64,000 bases of DNA. Source: Treponema denticola (GTDB lineage Bacteria > Spirochaetota > Spirochaetia > Treponematales > Treponemataceae). Under the pieces are notes generated by a model. That model searched no databases and was not told where the DNA came from. It worked only from the letters and a program-made list of their open reading frames with translations. The stretch covers positions 496,001-560,000 of the forward strand of contig NZ_CP038800.1 of NCBI RefSeq assembly GCF_024400535.1, in the 5' to 3' direction. The position numbers were made by a program, and so were the translations under genes. Every line of letters starts with the position of its first letter. Positions within the stretch are counted from its first letter, which is position 1. Shown here piece after piece: positions 62,281 to 64,000 of the stretch.

Positions 62281-64000
62281 ATGAAAAAGAAAAATAACAT
62301 ATTATTTTTTACATTGGTTATATGTACCGTAATGACGGTTTTTACATGTAAACAAAACATAGGTTTGGGGGCGAGTGTCAATGTTGCGCCGCCCATCGGT
62401 GAAATCGGCTACCCTAATGCAGGAGAAACGCCCATACGCGGAAGTTTTGTGATGCGAGGAACGGCGAGTGACGAGAACGGCATTAAGTCAGTTTCGATCG
62501 TGTTTCAAAATATCGAAACGGATAAAAAGACAGAAGTGTTTGAGGCCGTTCTCACCGGCTCCGGTACGAACAGCGTAACATGGTCGGCAGATATAAACAA
62601 CAAATCTACGGGGCACGACCCCGAACATGAGCTGGTAAAAGTGTACCCTATTCCTGACGGTGAGTATACGGCACAAGTAACTGTTACAGACAAGGGCGGA
62701 GTGTCATCCATATTTACAAAGAATTATAAAATAGACAATACTCCTCCTGTATTTATCGTGTCGCGCCCGTCAACGGTTGTATATGCAGACGATACGACAA
62801 CGCTGCAGGCTGACGGTTATGGAGCTATCTTTTCGGTTATAGGGCAAGCAGGTGAAAGAAATACGGTAGAAAAACTGAATGTGCATGTTCCGGGAGCAAG
62901 TCCGATTGATATAACCAATATGTTTGTCGGAAATAATATAAACGCTCAAGTTGCCGTTTACACGCCTACAAATGCTTTATATGGTTTGCAGGCACAGGAT
63001 AAAACGAAGCCTATCAGAGGTCAATTATATCTGTACGATAATGCCCGCGAATATAATGGCGGCGAAGCTTCGGGCGAAGGAAATAAAGCTGAGTGGTACT
63101 ATCTTAGGGAGAATATTTACGAGAGTGTCCTTGAAAAAGGCTATACGGCTGAAGTAATCAGCGATTATTTTGCCGGTAAAAAAGGATCAGATAAAAACGA
63201 TCACGATAAAAAAATAAAAGAATTGCGCAGCGATACAGCCGCTTTGGCCAAGCTTAAATCGAAAATAGAAAAAATGAGCGAAAAGCGCAGCTCCTTTAAA
63301 CTTGACCCGAGCAAATCGCCGGGATTTAAGGTTATCGGTGTAAAGCATTTGTCCGGGCCTATGACGCCGGGAATTGTCTCTCAATCGTCCTCAATGCTGT
63401 TTAAAGCCGGAAGCGACACTAAATTTTCGGTAGAGCTTATTCCCAACAAGGATAATATTCCGCTGGTAGGAGGCTCTGGCTTTGCAGCTTATAAAAACAG
63501 CAAAATAAAAAAAATCGTCTTACTGAAATGGAATGGAAGCGATTTTGATAGCGGCAACCCAATATCGCTGATAGATTTTGAAACTTTAACTGAAACATAT
63601 TTTAATACCCATCCCGATATGATCAAAAAGGAAGGTGGGAATTTACGCATACAGTGCACCTTCCCTTCCGATAAGGGTGAAGGCTACTATGCCGTAAAAG
63701 TAGACGGTACCGACATTTCCGATGAGGATTCAAATAAATTTGAAGCATATGACGATTCCAATACGGCAAGCGGCGGCTTTTATATTATAAATTTCCTCGC
63801 CGTCGGAAACGGGCCGCGTATACGGGCGATTCGCCCGCAAGGTTTCCAAAAAGGGAATTTTGAAATCTTTGCCGCTGTTACCGGCATCGATTCAACGGGT
63901 GTTGTTTATTATAATATAGGTGGATCTGTACCCACCAGTCCGTACCCAGCGACAGTGCTTACAAAAGCTGATCCCGCAAATCAGAGCGATCATAAATATA
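62281..64000 (+). CDS. Giant lipoprotein 3 (5' part, runs off the window)
   Basis: Open for all 573 codons visible. The lipoprotein signal (MKKKNNILFFTLVICTVMTV, then FTC) and first 130 residues are nearly identical to genes 1 and 2. The position where gene 1 has TAA reads GAA here. Its sequence is patchy. Segments such as SSIFTKNYKIDNTPPVFIVS and NKDNIPLVGGS follow gene 2. Segments such as EGYYAVKV and YIINFLAVGNGPRIR follow gene 1. It is preceded by the same promoter and an extended leader. Confidence 0.82.
   Translation, partial: MKKKNNILFFTLVICTVMTVFTCKQNIGLGASVNVAPPIGEIGYPNAGETPIRGSFVMRGTASDENGIKSVSIVFQNIETDKKTEVFEAVLTGSGTNSVTWSADINNKSTGHDPEHELVKVYPIPDGEYTAQVTVTDKGGVSSIFTKNYKIDNTPPVFIVSRPSTVVYADDTTTLQADGYGAIFSVIGQAGERNTVEKLNVHVPGASPIDITNMFVGNNINAQVAVYTPTNALYGLQAQDKTKPIRGQLYLYDNAREYNGGEASGEGNKAEWYYLRENIYESVLEKGYTAEVISDYFAGKKGSDKNDHDKKIKELRSDTAALAKLKSKIEKMSEKRSSFKLDPSKSPGFKVIGVKHLSGPMTPGIVSQSSSMLFKAGSDTKFSVELIPNKDNIPLVGGSGFAAYKNSKIKKIVLLKWNGSDFDSGNPISLIDFETLTETYFNTHPDMIKKEGGNLRIQCTFPSDKGEGYYAVKVDGTDISDEDSNKFEAYDDSNTASGGFYIINFLAVGNGPRIRAIRPQGFQKGNFEIFAAVTGIDSTGVVYYNIGGSVPTSPYPATVLTKADPANQSDHKY

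Overview
The window looks like chromosomal DNA of a host-associated treponeme (Treponema denticola-like). This is inferred from low to moderate GC, the gene content (FabF, BirA, HflX, Lon, Pta, SufCBD, McrBC, many toxin-antitoxin pairs) and a family of giant lipoproteins with a relaxed spirochaete-type lipobox. No rRNA or tRNA was recognised, so the genus is an inference. Many genes are broken by single-base indels in homopolymers, the signature of a long-read consensus. Broken genes are therefore reported as full-length loci with frame errors unless a substitution or a larger deletion is visible.

Layout. Positions 1-13257 and 23602-36921 are two near-identical direct copies of one block: lon 5' end, an HTH fragment, a McrBC island with two EEP-family nucleases and an AbrB/PIN pair, fabF, an acyl-CoA synthetase, birA, a Wzz-like gene and a Wza/SLBB gene. 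The first copy stops abruptly inside the SLBB gene at 13257/13258 and is joined to a truncated hsdS. Between the copies lie a type I restriction operon (hsdR-hsdM-fic-hsdS, minus strand), a GNAT acetyltransferase, an orphan RelB-type antitoxin with a gutted PIN toxin, hflX and lon. This is the arrangement expected of a head-to-tail duplication of a unit of about 23.66 kb. The frame errors in the two copies are complementary and error density peaks around the junction, so an assembly artefact is the simplest explanation.

Positions 36062-43989 read as ordinary chromosome: the intact SLBB gene, pta, a large TPR protein, then sufC-sufB-sufD preceded by a 161-bp element of four inverted repeats flanked by a 12-bp direct repeat.

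Positions 43990-64000 are the accessory highlight. Three paralogous lipoprotein genes of about 6.5 kb (the third runs off the window) share the same promoter and leader. The first carries two in-frame TAA codons in an otherwise open 2166-codon frame. Between the second and third lie small cargo modules: an MBL-fold hydrolase with a class III nucleotide cyclase, a DUF3800 gene with a structured 5' leader RNA, and a VapBC pair. The first two modules are each followed directly by the 3' remnant of another lipoprotein paralogue and a copy of the same C-rich/G-rich hairpin. This looks like a recombining lipoprotein array that accumulates defence-type cargo. The MBL-cyclase pair, whose base-recognition residues are non-canonical, is the best candidate for an undescribed, Pycsar-like system.
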